Positions 1 to 10,158 of a DNA stretch of 61,249 bases are shown here, in pieces. The DNA is taken from NCBI RefSeq assembly GCF_001750145.1, contig NZ_CP015735.1:1-61249 (forward strand). Direction: 5' to 3'. Below the pieces are notes generated by a model, which saw only the letters and a list, made by a program, of their open reading frames with translations, was not told the DNA's origin and searched no databases. Source of the stretch: Arthrobacter sp. U41 (GTDB taxonomy: Bacteria; Actinomycetota; Actinomycetes; Actinomycetales; Micrococcaceae). Positions within the stretch are counted from its first letter, which is position 1. Every line of letters begins with the position of its first letter. A program made the translations under genes and the position numbers.

Positions 1-1
1 C

Positions 2-904
2 GAGATCAGCGGCGAATCCGGGGCACTGGAAGTGATGGACAGCCCCGAGACGGCTCCGTCATTACCGGACGAGGTGTCCGTGACCCTGGACAGGATCGCC
101 GGCAGGAGGGTCTGCGAGGTTGAACCCGGGCAGCGGATCAGCGTCAGCGGAAAGGCCCTCACGCTGGAGGCCCTCCAGTCCTTCCAGCGGGAACGCTTCG
201 ATGACGCCCTCGTCCTCGCCGTGGAACCCGGACCCGTGCAGTCAGTGCAGTACCTGCTGCTGGACCGGGGCACGGACCGGCTGTGGGTGGAAGCCACCGC
301 CATGGAAAGGGTCCCGGTGATCGCCACCGAACCGGTGCACGAGACACATTTTGCGCCTCCGCGCTTCCGCCGGGACACGCTGCGGGACGTCACTACAGGC
401 GAGAAGGTCGCCGCCACCGGCATCCGGAGCTCAACGGTGAACACGCGCATCGAAGAGATCGTCAGCGCCAGCGGCACCCTCGCGGCCATAGTCAGGGTCA
501 ACGACACGGACTATGACCTCACGATCGACACCAGGAGGGGCCCTGTAACGCTCCGGCAAGGGCCCGGCGGGTACCTGCCCGAAGTCACCACCATGGTCAG
601 CGGCACCACACAAGGCTGGGTTCCGCCGGTGGACGAGGCCAAGCGGTCGGTGAGCGCGGCGCAGCTCAGCCCCGGAGACATTCTGGTCAACGCCAGCGGA
701 GAACGTGCGACGGTCGTGGCCACGCGGCCGGCGGGCGAACTGACGGAGGTCATGGTCACGACCGGCAGCGGCGAAAAGGGCGTCATCAAGGCAGAGAAGG
801 ATCGGCCCTTCATCGTCGAAAAACCGAAGCCTGAAGCGGAAACCGCGGCGCCCGAGGTGATCCCTGTGATCGGCCCGGCCCCCGAGGCGGGACCATTCCT
901 CTGA
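2..904 (+). CDS. C-terminal end of the giant methylase-helicase, continuing across the window edge
   Basis: The frame is open from base 2 and has no start of its own that is needed; it ends with TGA at 902-904. If the sequence is circular, the giant gene at the right edge enters here in frame, its last two bases (TT) plus base 1 making a Phe codon. The segment of about 300 residues is rich in beta-strand-like modules with motifs such as LSPGDILVN and AATGIRSSTVNTR, resembling the PGDIV-type modules in the last third of the giant protein. No catalytic motif is visible in this part. A strong stem-loop follows the stop. Alternatively it is an independent gene starting at GTG 32 or ATG 35, which I think less likely. 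Confidence 0.75.
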   Translation, partial: EISGESGALEVMDSPETAPSLPDEVSVTLDRIAGRRVCEVEPGQRISVSGKALTLEALQSFQRERFDDALVLAVEPGPVQSVQYLLLDRGTDRLWVEATAMERVPVIATEPVHETHFAPPRFRRDTLRDVTTGEKVAATGIRSSTVNTRIEEIVSASGTLAAIVRVNDTDYDLTIDTRRGPVTLRQGPGGYLPEVTTMVSGTTQGWVPPVDEAKRSVSAAQLSPGDILVNASGERATVVATRPAGELTEVMVTTGSGEKGVIKAEKDRPFIVEKPKPEAETAAPEVIPVIGPAPEAGPFL

Positions 905-912
905 TTCCACTA

Positions 913-966
913 TTCGGCCCGGCGGCGGCGGACACATCGTCCGCCGCAGCCGGGCCGAACTGTTTA
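913..966 (+). terminator. stem-loop terminator after the giant gene
   Basis: Arms TTCGGCCCGGC (913-923) and GCCGGGCCGAA (949-959) enclose a second inner GC stem and are followed by CTGTTT. It lies just after the TGA at 904, so it probably ends the giant-gene transcript. Confidence 0.6.
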
Positions 967-1001
967 ACAACAGCGCCAGTCAACGAGAGAGGCCGATAAC
1001 C

Positions 1002-2639
1002 ATGGCAGCAGAAGTGAGCTTCAACCACATCGAGGACGTGCCGCTCGGCGCCGTGATAGACGTCGAGGGAAGTCCGTACGATCTCGTCACAGACGAAAAG
1101 TACAGGACAAGCATCTACGGCGAGGTCCGCCTCCTGGGGCGCTCCTACGCATACTTCACCGGCTCAACGATGATCCACGTCGATCATGGAAGCTCGACGG
1201 ACTGGTTGATTGTCCCGAACGAGCAGCAGATCATCATGATCGAGCCACCCGCACCAGGCCTTGAAATCCCCGTGGTGCCTGCACCACGGTTGCAGTTACT
1301 TGACCTCAGTGACAGGTGGAACCTGCCCGGCGGGAATGTCCTCATCACCGGTGTCAGGCGTTCACCCTATGGGCTGGTTGACCCGGTCAGGCAAACACTC
1401 ATGGGCACGATCCAAGGTTTGTACCCGGCACCGGATCGCCAAGTCCTTGTCGCCCTGGCAACAGATGATGGGGAACAGCAACTCCTCGTCGATGCCGCCA
1501 TTGAACTCTCCAACGCCAAGGCATGGGTTCTCCCCGGCACACCACCCGATCCCACACTCTGGGACGTCCTCGAGCGTGGGGAACAGCGCGCGAACCCGGA
1601 GAGCAACGGTTCAGGGGGTACTGACTGGGACGCCGTGTCCGCGGAACCTCCTCTGACGCCGGAGACATTGGTGACGTGGGATGACAGCCAAGATCCGGCA
1701 AATAATTTCAACGCAGCGTTCATTGACGAGAACCGTTGGAATGGCTGGGCGAAGCCTTATTTTGGACAGGAGGAATGCATCCGGCTCGCCGCGCACCAAA
1801 TCGCCGCCGGTGAAACTACGCAGTACGACTACGATGCCGCCCGAGACGTCTGGCAAGAGATTAACCCGGAAGAGGGCTACCGCGCCGACTGCCGGACAAA
1901 AGAAATCAACGGCAGCCGGTGCCATGAGCTCGGAAGCGGATTCACGTGGCTGGAGGTCACACCGGAGCTCACATCCGAGGAAAACGAAACCCTTCTCGGC
2001 CCGGCCAGCGCACGCGTGGGCGCAATGCGCGGAGCACTGGCCGGAGTGGGGGAGCGTCCCTCGGGCGCACACCTGTGGGCGGAGCAAGAACTTGACCAAC
2101 TCCCCGTCGGTGCTGTCATGCACAGCGAAAACGTGAACTTGGCGTGGATCAAGACTGAGATGAAGGTGTGGGCGAACTACGAGAACTGGAGAAGCAGTCC
2201 GATTGCAAGCGCAGAGCTTGCCTATATCTCAGGCGGTGAGCTGCGCAAAGGCACCGGGTACTTTGAAGACCTTGCAACAGGGCGTGCCGTCCTTCCGTCC
2301 CTGCCGCTGGACCCAGAGCAACCTCCGACGGCGGTTAAGGCAGAGGTCAGGACCGAACGTCCGGAGGCCACACGGGTCAGCGTTCTCGGGTTGAAGAAAG
2401 GCTCACTGATCGTCAACGACGCCGGAGCGGTCGCGAAAGTGGAGCGAGTCCTTCGTAGCGGCGACGACGTCCACCTGCGTGTGAGAAACGAACACGGGCA
2501 GCTGGGGAAGCTCACCGTTGCCCCGGACAAACATTTCTTGCAACTAGCCGCTGGTGCCGAGTTGGTGGCGGCCCCGGAACAAGCCGGCCCCGTCCTCGAA
2601 TTAGCTCACAATCCCCACGACGGACCGTCACTGTCGTAG
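1002..2639 (+). CDS. hypothetical plasmid protein with beta-rich modules
   Basis: This 545-residue soluble protein has no catalytic motif or membrane segment that I recognise. The ATG has a purine-rich GAGAGG 9-14 bases upstream. Two regions, near the N-terminus (GAVIDVEGSPYDLV) and near the C-terminus (GSLIVNDAGAVAKVERV), look like short SH3-like or beta-barrel modules and resemble those in the C-terminal part of the giant methylase-helicase immediately upstream. The middle is acidic and rich in Trp and Asn. Position and module likeness suggest a partner or offshoot of the giant protein, but that is inference. Confidence 0.8.
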   Translation: MAAEVSFNHIEDVPLGAVIDVEGSPYDLVTDEKYRTSIYGEVRLLGRSYAYFTGSTMIHVDHGSSTDWLIVPNEQQIIMIEPPAPGLEIPVVPAPRLQLLDLSDRWNLPGGNVLITGVRRSPYGLVDPVRQTLMGTIQGLYPAPDRQVLVALATDDGEQQLLVDAAIELSNAKAWVLPGTPPDPTLWDVLERGEQRANPESNGSGGTDWDAVSAEPPLTPETLVTWDDSQDPANNFNAAFIDENRWNGWAKPYFGQEECIRLAAHQIAAGETTQYDYDAARDVWQEINPEEGYRADCRTKEINGSRCHELGSGFTWLEVTPELTSEENETLLGPASARVGAMRGALAGVGERPSGAHLWAEQELDQLPVGAVMHSENVNLAWIKTEMKVWANYENWRSSPIASAELAYISGGELRKGTGYFEDLATGRAVLPSLPLDPEQPPTAVKAEVRTERPEATRVSVLGLKKGSLIVNDAGAVAKVERVLRSGDDVHLRVRNEHGQLGKLTVAPDKHFLQLAAGAELVAAPEQAGPVLELAHNPHDGPSLS

Positions 2640-2719
2640 CTACCCGCCAAGATGGACGTTCACTTCCCGTATACGGCGCGCCGCCCGGAGCTGGGTCAAA
2701 AAGATGACAGGATGTCACG

Positions 2720-4027
2720 ATGACGACACATTCACCGGAGCAGGTTACCGGCCTTTTGACCCAGGCGCTGGAGCGCTTCACCAAGGCCGAACTGGCTTCA
2801 GCACTCGGAGTGGACACGCGGACCGTGAGCCGCTGGTCGGCGGGAGAATACACTCCGAAGACCTTCGTCGGGGCCGCTCTGGAGTCACTGTTAACACCAC
2901 GGTCCATCCAGAAGCATGAAGATCCCGAGTTTACCTTCATCGACCTGTTCGCCGGAATCGGCGGGATCCGTCAAGGCTTCGAGAAGCATGGCGGCGACTG
3001 CGTATTCACCTCGGAATGGAACGCGTTCTCGAAGAAGACCTACACCGTGAACTTCGGCAGCGGACACCAGTTCATCGGCGACATTGTCGGGCAGCAGAAC
3101 AACGTCCCGGTCCACGACGTCCTCCTTGGAGGTTTCCCGTGCCAGCCGTTCTCCATCGCAGGAGTGAGCAAGAAGAACTCGCTCGGGCGCCCGCACGGCT
3201 TCGACGACCCGACCCAAGGCACCCTGTTCTTCGAAATCAAGGAGATCATCAAGACCACCCAGCCGGCGGCATTCGTTCTGGAGAATGTGAAGAACCTCAA
3301 GAGCCATGACAAGGGCAACACCTTCAAAATCATCATGCAGGTTTTGCGGGAAGAGCTCGGCTACGACGTCCACGAGAAGGTCATCGACGGCGGGCACTTC
3401 ACGCCCCAGCATCGTGAGCGGATCATCATCGTCGGCTTCGCCCGGAAGACGGACTTCACGTGGGAGGACCTCGTGCTGCCGGAGAAAACCAGCCACAAGC
3501 TCGGCGATATTCTCCACCGCACCGACGGAACGGAACCGGTCCTCGCCCACGACGGGGATAAGTACTTCGACCACGAACAGAAGAAGGTCAACGACAAGTT
3601 CACTCTCACCGAGAACCTGTGGACATACCTGCAGAACTACGCCAAGAAGCACAAAGCCGCCGGTAACGGTTTTGGTTTCGGGCTGGTCAACGCTGAGGGC
3701 CGGACCCGCACGCTGTCGGCCCGGTACCACAAGGACGGATCAGAGATCCTGGTCGAACAGCCCGGGCAGCGTCCGCGCAGGCTCACGCCGCGCGAATGTG
3801 CCCGCCTCATGGGTTTTGACGACAGCTTTGTCATCCCGGTCAGCGATACCCAGGCGTACCGTCAGTTCGGCAACAGCGTCGTCATGCCGGTATTCCAGGA
3901 GGTAGCCCGCATCATGAAGCCGCACCTGCTGCAGGTCAAGGCAACGATCGCGGCGGAAAAGGAAGTAGCAGAAGCCGCCGAAGCGGTGCTGCAGGAAACG
4001 CCCGCCATGGCGGACGCGGCCGCCTAA
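2720..4027 (+). CDS. C5-cytosine DNA methyltransferase with N-terminal HTH (EcoRII/SsoII type)
   Basis: The 435-residue protein carries the canonical C5-methyltransferase motifs in order: motif [14 protein letters not shown] (about residues 75-87), motif [14 protein letters not shown] with the catalytic PC dipeptide, motif VI ENVKNL, motif [15 protein letters not shown] and motif [11 protein letters not shown]. Residues 1-60 form an extra helix-turn-helix ([15 protein letters not shown]). In the EcoRII/SsoII family such a domain represses the methylase's own promoter, so self-regulation is likely. An AGGA lies upstream of the ATG. The restriction gene follows after 3 bases. It should protect the sites cut by that enzyme; CCWGG is the expected target by family, not proven here. 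Confidence 0.95.
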   Translation: MTTHSPEQVTGLLTQALERFTKAELASALGVDTRTVSRWSAGEYTPKTFVGAALESLLTPRSIQKHEDPEFTFIDLFAGIGGIRQGFEKHGGDCVFTSEWNAFSKKTYTVNFGSGHQFIGDIVGQQNNVPVHDVLLGGFPCQPFSIAGVSKKNSLGRPHGFDDPTQGTLFFEIKEIIKTTQPAAFVLENVKNLKSHDKGNTFKIIMQVLREELGYDVHEKVIDGGHFTPQHRERIIIVGFARKTDFTWEDLVLPEKTSHKLGDILHRTDGTEPVLAHDGDKYFDHEQKKVNDKFTLTENLWTYLQNYAKKHKAAGNGFGFGLVNAEGRTRTLSARYHKDGSEILVEQPGQRPRRLTPRECARLMGFDDSFVIPVSDTQAYRQFGNSVVMPVFQEVARIMKPHLLQVKATIAAEKEVAEAAEAVLQETPAMADAAA

Positions 4028-4030
4028 GCC

Positions 4031-5296
4031 ATGATCCGGATTGGGGACTATTTCCAGGGCTTCGCAACCAAAGTCCTGGCTGACGTTGACGTCAACAAAC
4101 TGACATCGAACCAGCACGAGTTCAACGGAAGCAAAGCTTTCCGGGACCTGCTGGGCACTCCCGTCGGAAAGATGCACTTACCGACGAAGATGGCATACCT
4201 CGATGATGATCTGGAGGAAATGCCGGAGCTGTTCGAAACGTCGCTGACGTGGTACGACAGCCGCGAGAAGAAGGAGACGCGCGGTCCGGAGTACCGGCTG
4301 CTGTACCTCTCCGCAGCAGAGCACATCATTTACCGGGCCAACGCCGGTGACACGATGTTCCTCGCCAAGGAAGACGGCGGGAGCCTCATTCTTGTGATCG
4401 CCAAACAGGGCTCAACGATCTTGCGGCAGCTTCAATGGATCTTCGATGTCCAGAACACCACCGAGACGGTGTTCGTCACCACCAGCATGGAACGCCAGCC
4501 CGAACGCGAGGAAATGGCCAGCGAGGAGCTTCTGGCGCTGCTGGGCATCGAGGTGGATCTGGGCGATGACCGGCTGCTGGAGGCAATCCTGCGAAAATTC
4601 CACAGCGAGCTGTGGCCATCGACTCCGCACTTCGCCGCTTTTGCCCGATCAATGGTCAAGGACGCCGACCCCGTTACAGACCCTGACGGCACGCTCATGA
4701 GCTGGGTCGGCATGGAACACCGGCTCTTCCGGACACTCGAAAAACACCGGATAAGCGAAAGCATTTCCAACGGCTTCCTTGGCCCGGACGGCAACGTGGA
4801 CGTCGACGCATTCCTGAAGCTGTCCCTCTCCGTGCATAACCGCAGGAAGTCCCGTGCCGGGCTGTCGCTGGAAGAACACATCGCAGCCGTGTTCACCGCC
4901 CACGGGGTCCGGTTCGTGAAGAAGGCCAAAACGGAGGGCAAAAAGGAACCTGACTTCCTCTTCCCCTCCAAACGGGACTACGACGATCCGCGGTTCCCGC
5001 CCGCGTTGCTGACCATGCTCGGATCCAAGACGACCCTGAAAGACCGGTGGCGGCAGGTACTCAACGAGGCTGACCGCATCCCAGACAAGCACCTGCTGAC
5101 GCTTCAACCGGCCATTTCCGAGGACCAGACAGCCGAGATGAGAGCCGAACGACTCCAGCTGGTGATCCCGAAGCAACTCCATGGCCCTGGCTTCACCGAA
5201 ACCCAACAGCAATGGCTGATGGGCCTCGATGACTTCATGAACGAAATCAAACAACGGGAACAACGGGCGCCGGTCACGGTGGATCACCTCTTCTGA
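4031..5296 (+). CDS. EcoRII-type restriction endonuclease
   Basis: At 421 residues this matches EcoRII (about 404), with an N-terminal effector-like half and a C-terminal nuclease half. The C-terminal half holds the family signature KKEPDFLFPS, then LTMLGSKTTLKDRWRQVL and HLLTLQPAIS, which include the PD-(D/E)xK-type catalytic residues of the EcoRII-C domain. It starts 3 bases after the methylase stop, so the two genes are co-transcribed and coupled. EcoRII cuts CCWGG, and family members often need a second site as activator. The gene looks intact, so this should be an active restriction-modification system that also stabilises the plasmid. Confidence 0.93.
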   Translation: MIRIGDYFQGFATKVLADVDVNKLTSNQHEFNGSKAFRDLLGTPVGKMHLPTKMAYLDDDLEEMPELFETSLTWYDSREKKETRGPEYRLLYLSAAEHIIYRANAGDTMFLAKEDGGSLILVIAKQGSTILRQLQWIFDVQNTTETVFVTTSMERQPEREEMASEELLALLGIEVDLGDDRLLEAILRKFHSELWPSTPHFAAFARSMVKDADPVTDPDGTLMSWVGMEHRLFRTLEKHRISESISNGFLGPDGNVDVDAFLKLSLSVHNRRKSRAGLSLEEHIAAVFTAHGVRFVKKAKTEGKKEPDFLFPSKRDYDDPRFPPALLTMLGSKTTLKDRWRQVLNEADRIPDKHLLTLQPAISEDQTAEMRAERLQLVIPKQLHGPGFTETQQQWLMGLDDFMNEIKQREQRAPVTVDHLF

Positions 5297-5644
5297 CACC
5301 GCACTGCCCGAAGCACTCGCCCCGCGACACAGAAGGAAGCAGCACCACGGCCGAGAAATACGAGTTCGTCACAGTCAACGACGCGGCGGGGGTGTGGAAG
5401 GCGTAGAGCCGCTAAATTGGAGCTCGACGCCGCCGCGCCCCACGTGAGCATCATCGCCCCCTGCCCGCCGAAGGCCGGCGCCGCACCGGAAGGCCCAGCG
5501 TGGCTAGCCTCTGCCGCCCATCGCTCCCTCGCCCGGATTCCGCGTAATCTGGCGTCCCGAAGGCTATCCCCAGTCGACCTCAAATCCCGCGTACGGTGCG
5601 GCTTCGGTTGCATCCAATAGCGTGGTGCAACTACCGCGTATGCC
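5297..5644. other. intergenic region between convergent genes
   Basis: This 348-base gap separates the restriction gene from the stop of the relaxase gene. I see no convincing gene. An open stretch ending at 5405 reads KYEFVTVNDAAGVWKA before a TAG and could be the tail of a decayed small gene. A short inverted repeat GTTGCA/TGCAAC sits at 5607-5631. Confidence 0.5.
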
Positions 5645-8600
5645 TTAGAGATCCCATGCGTGGTCAATTTCCGTTGGCCCCGGATCGGGTGCATCCGGCC
5701 AGCTGCCCATGCTGGTGTCTTGGGGAAGGCGACCCGACGCCTGCGGGGCCAGGACGGCTTCGGCATGGACGAACCTGGCCTCATCCGCTGCGAACGATAT
5801 ATCCGCCCACACATCCGTTTCGGTCACGGTTCCGGCGGTGGCGGGCGCCGCCCGGCGTGAACCCGCTGGCCGGTGCTTTCTGGCGTTGGCGTAGTAGCCG
5901 GACATGGTCTTGTCCGTTGATTTCGGAGGATCACCCCATGCCGACGCCGCGTCCTGCTGCCCGGAGACTTCCCGCCACGCCGTGACCGCCCGGACCAGCC
6001 GGGGAAGGTCTTCGACGCCAGGATGGGTCTTCCGGAGGTCATCGACCCATGCGGGTGCGTCGTCGCCAGTGATGGGCGGTACCAGCCGGGTCAGACGTGC
6101 GGTGATCTTGCCTTCCAGCAGCTGCTGCAGACGCCAGCCTTCGGCGCTACCCGGGGCGAATCCGGTGGTGACGCTCCCGACGTCGCGGGCAGACCCGGCG
6201 GATTCTGCCACCTCCGCAGTGCAGGCCGCGATCAGATCCTGCACCGACGCCGTTTCAGGGCTTATGCCTGCGGGCAGGCATTCATGGGGCGAGGCATGGA
6301 TGAGGGCCGTGAACAGCCGGTCGGCGATGATCTCTTCCTTTCGCCCGGGGCTGACGGATTCATCCAGCCAGGCCAGGACGTGGAAGGCCTGTTCAGCTGA
6401 GGCCACGTAGTCGTATTCGAAGACGAGCCGGGCGAAGTCGTTGGCGTGGCCGTATTCGGCGTCGCGGACTTCGTGGGCGGTGATTTCCTGTGCCTGGTTT
6501 CCGAGCACACCGTGCAGGATCGCTGCGGCATCGGCGGGGATGATCCTGCGGACCATGCCCCACTCATCCGGGGTGTCTTCGTCTGCGGGGTCCGGGACAT
6601 CGACGTAGCAGGTGTTCCCGTGCCGGCCGCGGGTCATGGCGACGTAGAACAGTTCCCGGGACTGCCCGGAGGCGACGACGGTGTGGGCGGTGTCCACGGT
6701 GACGCCCTGGGACCGGTGGGCGGTGCAGGCGTAGCCGAGTTCAACAGAGGCTTCCAGATAGCTGGGATCCAGGACGACGACGGCGCCGGTGTCGGTCCTC
6801 GTCGCCGTCACGGATCCGTCCGGGTGGATGCTCGTGACCGCCAGGCGTGTGCCGTTCTTGATGAAGTGTCCGGCGTCATCGGTCAGGCGCCGGTTGTTCT
6901 GCCGGGCCAGGATCACATCCCCGACCCCGGCAATGCCGCTTCTGAGCCGGATGCTGTGTTCGAGATCGACGCGGCCTTCGGCGGCGAGGTCCAGCTGTGC
7001 GCGGATGTTGAGTTCGTTGACGGTGTCGTTGTCCCCGGCAATCAGGAGACTGGCTGAGGTGCTGGTGCGGGTGTCTGCCATCCATGCCTGGTAGGCCCTG
7101 TCCGCGGCGCTGCCCTCACGGCATTCATGGATCCTGCCGTGTTCGGCGTAGGTGGCCAGGACGTCGGTGTCGCCGGTGCGTAGCCGCAGGGAAGCTGCCT
7201 GTTCCCAATCGGCTTTGAACCTCCACACACTGGTGAGAACGGGTGCGTCGGTGTTGCGTTCCATCCAGCCCAGAAAACCGCCAGCTTCGACGGCGTCCAG
7301 CTGGGCCGGGTCACCGACGAGGAGGAGTTTCGCCCCGGCAGCGGATGCCTGGCGGGCCAGCTCGGCGGCCGCGGCCGTGCCGACCATCGATGCCTCGTCA
7401 AGGATGACGAGCTGGCCGGGACGCATCTGGTACTTGGCCTGTTCCGCGTACTGGCTGGCCAGTGTGGAATGTGCGACGCGAAGCTGCGCCTGGACCCGGT
7501 CCTTCGCACCAGACCTGGCCGACGCGCCCTGTTCGGCCGCGCCCTGTTCGGCCGCGCCCTGTTCGGCCGCGCCCAGTCGGGTAACGGTCCGCTCGAGGTC
7601 CGCCACCCGTACGGCGCGGCGGGCGGCGCCCTCGCCGACGGATTCGTACAACCACTTGGCGACGTTGTCGGTGGCCGCGTTGACCTCCTCCCCGAGCACC
7701 GCGGCCGCGACCGCCGAAGGAGCCAGGCCGATCACGGTGCCCTCACCGTGGGCGGCCTCCCAGAGTTCCCGGACGGCGCGCATCGTCGTGGTTTTCCCCG
7801 TCCCTGCCGGGCCGATAATGGCGTCGATCGCTTTCCCGCTGGTCAGCACCGTCTGGGCTGCTGCTAACTGGTCGGGGCTGAGTGTGCGGCCCTCGCGGGT
7901 TCTGGCCGCGCCCAGGGCTGCACGGGTTCCTGCGTCGTCCAGCGCCGGGGCTTCCGCACCGGTCCGGGAGATCAGGAGCGCCTCATCGTCCATGATCTGG
8001 GCCGTGGTGAAACGCTTGGTTTCCTCGTGCTCAAAGGCACTTCGCCCACGGACGGTCAGGAATGGATCCGTCACCTCCGGTGTGCCCATCCGTTCCGGGC
8101 TCAGGGAAACGGCTTCAAGGGCGGCGGCTTCCACGACACGGTCCACAAGCTTCTCGCGGTCGGCCGCCGATCCCATCCTGACTCCGCGCAGTACCCGCTC
8201 CGTGGACGCGATCAGGTTCGCCCGGGTGAAGGTGGTGCGCCGGCTCCCGGTGTCATGGAGTGCGAAGCGTCCCAGTACCGCCACAACATCGGGCGCGATG
8301 TCCGCGTTGGCCACGACGGCGACATCGTGGCCGATGGCGTCACGGATGATCTCGGACGGGGCGTAGCCGGCGGCTTCGGTCCGCTGGCGCCAGCCGATCA
8401 TTTTCTCTGGCAACGATTCGGCCGAGGGCTTTTTCGTGGTCCGTGTCGCCAGCGTCGCTTCCTGGCGCAGTTTCAGCACCATGGCCTGGGGCGGGCGGCC
8501 GCCGTGGTGTTCGATCCACTGGGCGATCAGTTCATCGGTTCTGGCTTCGATCTCAACGGACCGGGACGAGAATTCGGTGATCAGCCCGTCCGGGATACCG

Positions 8601-9442
8601 GCGAGCTCGGCCCGCGCGTTGCGGGGATCCGTCTCGGGTTCCCCCAGCTGCTCCAGCAGCGACTGGGCGTCGGTTCCTGCCAGTCCGGCTATCCCGGTGC
8701 GCAGCTGGGCCACGGCACCGGTCCGGCCGTAGATCCGGTCAAAGAGGATGCTGTTGTACTTCTCACTCACGGCGACCATGTTCCGGTGCAGTGTGTAGGA
8801 ATCCAGCGTGACCCATTTTCCGTCACTGATTCGCTGGACCCGGTTGGCGATCACCGCGTGGGTGTGAAGCTGCGGATCTCCGGCACGGGAATCCCAGTGA
8901 TCAAACAGTGACGCGATAGCCCCATCCACGGCCACCCAGGCGACACCGCCGTGACCGGCACGGGCCTGGATGACGTTCCGCTCGAGCCAGTCCAAGCATT
9001 CCTCCACGGCCTGCCGGTGCGCTTCGTGGAGTTCTGCCTGCAGCTTCGGTTCCGCCAACGCCCACACCACGCTTACGGATTTGGGCACGCTGAATGTCAG
9101 GTCGAATCCGGCGACCGCTTCCCGCTCGCTCCTGGCCGCATTGCCGATCGGTGTCTTCGCACCTTGCGGTGAGGGCGTCTTGGAGATGGGGCGGGCACCG
9201 AGCTCCTTGCCCGTTCCGGGGTGCTTGAAGTCTTCATAAATGCTTTTCGCCGCCCACTTCTGCACCTGCTGCCCGTTCACCAGGCCGACGCCGGAGAGTC
9301 CGCGCCCGAACCACCGCCCCGCCGGGGCCTGCGTCTCGGTGTAATAGGCGGTGAGATCCCTGGTCCCGATCTGGGCCGCGTCCCCGGCGGCCGCCGAATC
9401 AAGGTAGTAGTCGATGTTGATGCGCCCGATACTGACCGTCAC
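5645..9442 (-). CDS. MobF-family relaxase with TraI-like helicase domain
   Basis: The protein should nick oriT, bind the 5' end covalently and unwind the transferred strand. Read from GTG at 9442 it has 1,265 residues. The N-terminal relaxase domain has paired tyrosines (Y12-Y13 and Y33-Y34), FSVPKSVSVVWAL, and the three-histidine metal motif DPQLHTHAVIANRV near residues 180-195. The helicase half has Walker A GPAGTGKTT (about 543-551), Walker B LVILDEASMVG and motif VI AHRSQGVTVD. I chose GTG 9442 because it overlaps the TGA of the upstream gene as GTGA. A 15-bp unit repeated three times (7523-7567) encodes AAEQG. Its C-terminus faces the restriction gene. Confidence 0.95.
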   Translation of the reverse strand: MTVSIGRINIDYYLDSAAAGDAAQIGTRDLTAYYTETQAPAGRWFGRGLSGVGLVNGQQVQKWAAKSIYEDFKHPGTGKELGARPISKTPSPQGAKTPIGNAARSEREAVAGFDLTFSVPKSVSVVWALAEPKLQAELHEAHRQAVEECLDWLERNVIQARAGHGGVAWVAVDGAIASLFDHWDSRAGDPQLHTHAVIANRVQRISDGKWVTLDSYTLHRNMVAVSEKYNSILFDRIYGRTGAVAQLRTGIAGLAGTDAQSLLEQLGEPETDPRNARAELAGIPDGLITEFSSRSVEIEARTDELIAQWIEHHGGRPPQAMVLKLRQEATLATRTTKKPSAESLPEKMIGWRQRTEAAGYAPSEIIRDAIGHDVAVVANADIAPDVVAVLGRFALHDTGSRRTTFTRANLIASTERVLRGVRMGSAADREKLVDRVVEAAALEAVSLSPERMGTPEVTDPFLTVRGRSAFEHEETKRFTTAQIMDDEALLISRTGAEAPALDDAGTRAALGAARTREGRTLSPDQLAAAQTVLTSGKAIDAIIGPAGTGKTTTMRAVRELWEAAHGEGTVIGLAPSAVAAAVLGEEVNAATDNVAKWLYESVGEGAARRAVRVADLERTVTRLGAAEQGAAEQGAAEQGASARSGAKDRVQAQLRVAHSTLASQYAEQAKYQMRPGQLVILDEASMVGTAAAAELARQASAAGAKLLLVGDPAQLDAVEAGGFLGWMERNTDAPVLTSVWRFKADWEQAASLRLRTGDTDVLATYAEHGRIHECREGSAADRAYQAWMADTRTSTSASLLIAGDNDTVNELNIRAQLDLAAEGRVDLEHSIRLRSGIAGVGDVILARQNNRRLTDDAGHFIKNGTRLAVTSIHPDGSVTATRTDTGAVVVLDPSYLEASVELGYACTAHRSQGVTVDTAHTVVASGQSRELFYVAMTRGRHGNTCYVDVPDPADEDTPDEWGMVRRIIPADAAAILHGVLGNQAQEITAHEVRDAEYGHANDFARLVFEYDYVASAEQAFHVLAWLDESVSPGRKEEIIADRLFTALIHASPHECLPAGISPETASVQDLIAACTAEVAESAGSARDVGSVTTGFAPGSAEGWRLQQLLEGKITARLTRLVPPITGDDAPAWVDDLRKTHPGVEDLPRLVRAVTAWREVSGQQDAASAWGDPPKSTDKTMSGYYANARKHRPAGSRRAAPATAGTVTETDVWADISFAADEARFVHAEAVLAPQASGRLPQDTSMGSWPDAPDPGPTEIDHAWDL

Positions 9443-10158
9443 TTCTGACCCGCTTTCGCTTTTGCCTGCTGTTGCTGGTTCCGCCACGAGACCCACTGGC
9501 TAAGGATCCGCTGCTCGGCCTCGGTGGCCGGTTTGCCTTTAGTGCTTTGGTAGAGCTTTTGGCAGAGCAGGTCCCACGCCCGGTGAACCGCCGGCAGGCC
9601 GCGGGCCTGCGCGGAGACCTGATCAAACGATGAGCGGAGTTGTTCGTGGACGGCCATCAATTTCGCATAGGCGGTGTTGCCGTCCGCCAGCCTGGAACGC
9701 AACCCGGCCACCACGCCCTCGTCCGCGGCCGCCGGCACCCGATCACGGGCCACGCGCTCTGCCTCGGCAAGCCGCCGGCGCAGATCCACGAGCTGGTCAC
9801 GCATCGCGGATGTCTTCCCTGCCTGCTCGGCAACCACGGCGCCTGCCCGGCGCCGCTCCGTCGCGACGGACGCTTCCGCCGCCCGTACCTTCGCCCGGTA
9901 GCTGTCCCGTGAATCCCGCGCCCGGTACATCAGCACGCTGGCCTGCCGGACCTTTTCCTCCAACTCACCTACGCGCTTCGACAAAGACAGCGCCGTCTCG
10001 GCAGACACAGGATCAGCCACCGGCTGGCCCCGGCGCCGACGTTTCATCGCCGTTTCCTTGCACGAGTCGCTGCAGTACAGGCTGCGTTTGTCTCTGGCCT
10101 CCGGCAAGCGGCCGTGGCATTTTGAGCAGATACCCACGGGTAAAACTGTTGGTTCCAT
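9439..10158 (-). CDS. zinc-finger coiled-coil protein, probable transfer accessory
   Basis: The protein begins with a Cys4-type zinc motif (CSKCHGRLP ... LYCSDSC) like an FCS/MYM-type finger and a basic KRRRRGQ patch. A long Ala/Glu/Arg-rich coiled coil follows (about residues 40-190). The start at 10158 (MEPTVLP) is chosen because the zinc finger follows directly; an upstream ATG at 10227 would add 23 residues of less protein-like sequence. Its stop overlaps the relaxase start, so the two are translationally coupled. That coupling and the DNA-binding look suggest an oriT or relaxosome accessory factor, which is inference. Confidence 0.8.
   Translation of the reverse strand: MEPTVLPVGICSKCHGRLPEARDKRSLYCSDSCKETAMKRRRRGQPVADPVSAETALSLSKRVGELEEKVRQASVLMYRARDSRDSYRAKVRAAEASVATERRRAGAVVAEQAGKTSAMRDQLVDLRRRLAEAERVARDRVPAAADEGVVAGLRSRLADGNTAYAKLMAVHEQLRSSFDQVSAQARGLPAVHRAWDLLCQKLYQSTKGKPATEAEQRILSQWVSWRNQQQQAKAKAGQK

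Noticed and set aside
2891..3730. 279-codon minus-strand ORF opposite the methylase
   Set aside because: All methylase motifs are on the plus strand; this is a shadow frame.
7152..8366. 404-codon plus-strand ORF opposite the relaxase
   Set aside because: It is the antisense shadow of a strongly coding helicase domain, with Ser/Arg/Ala-rich composition and no homology signal.
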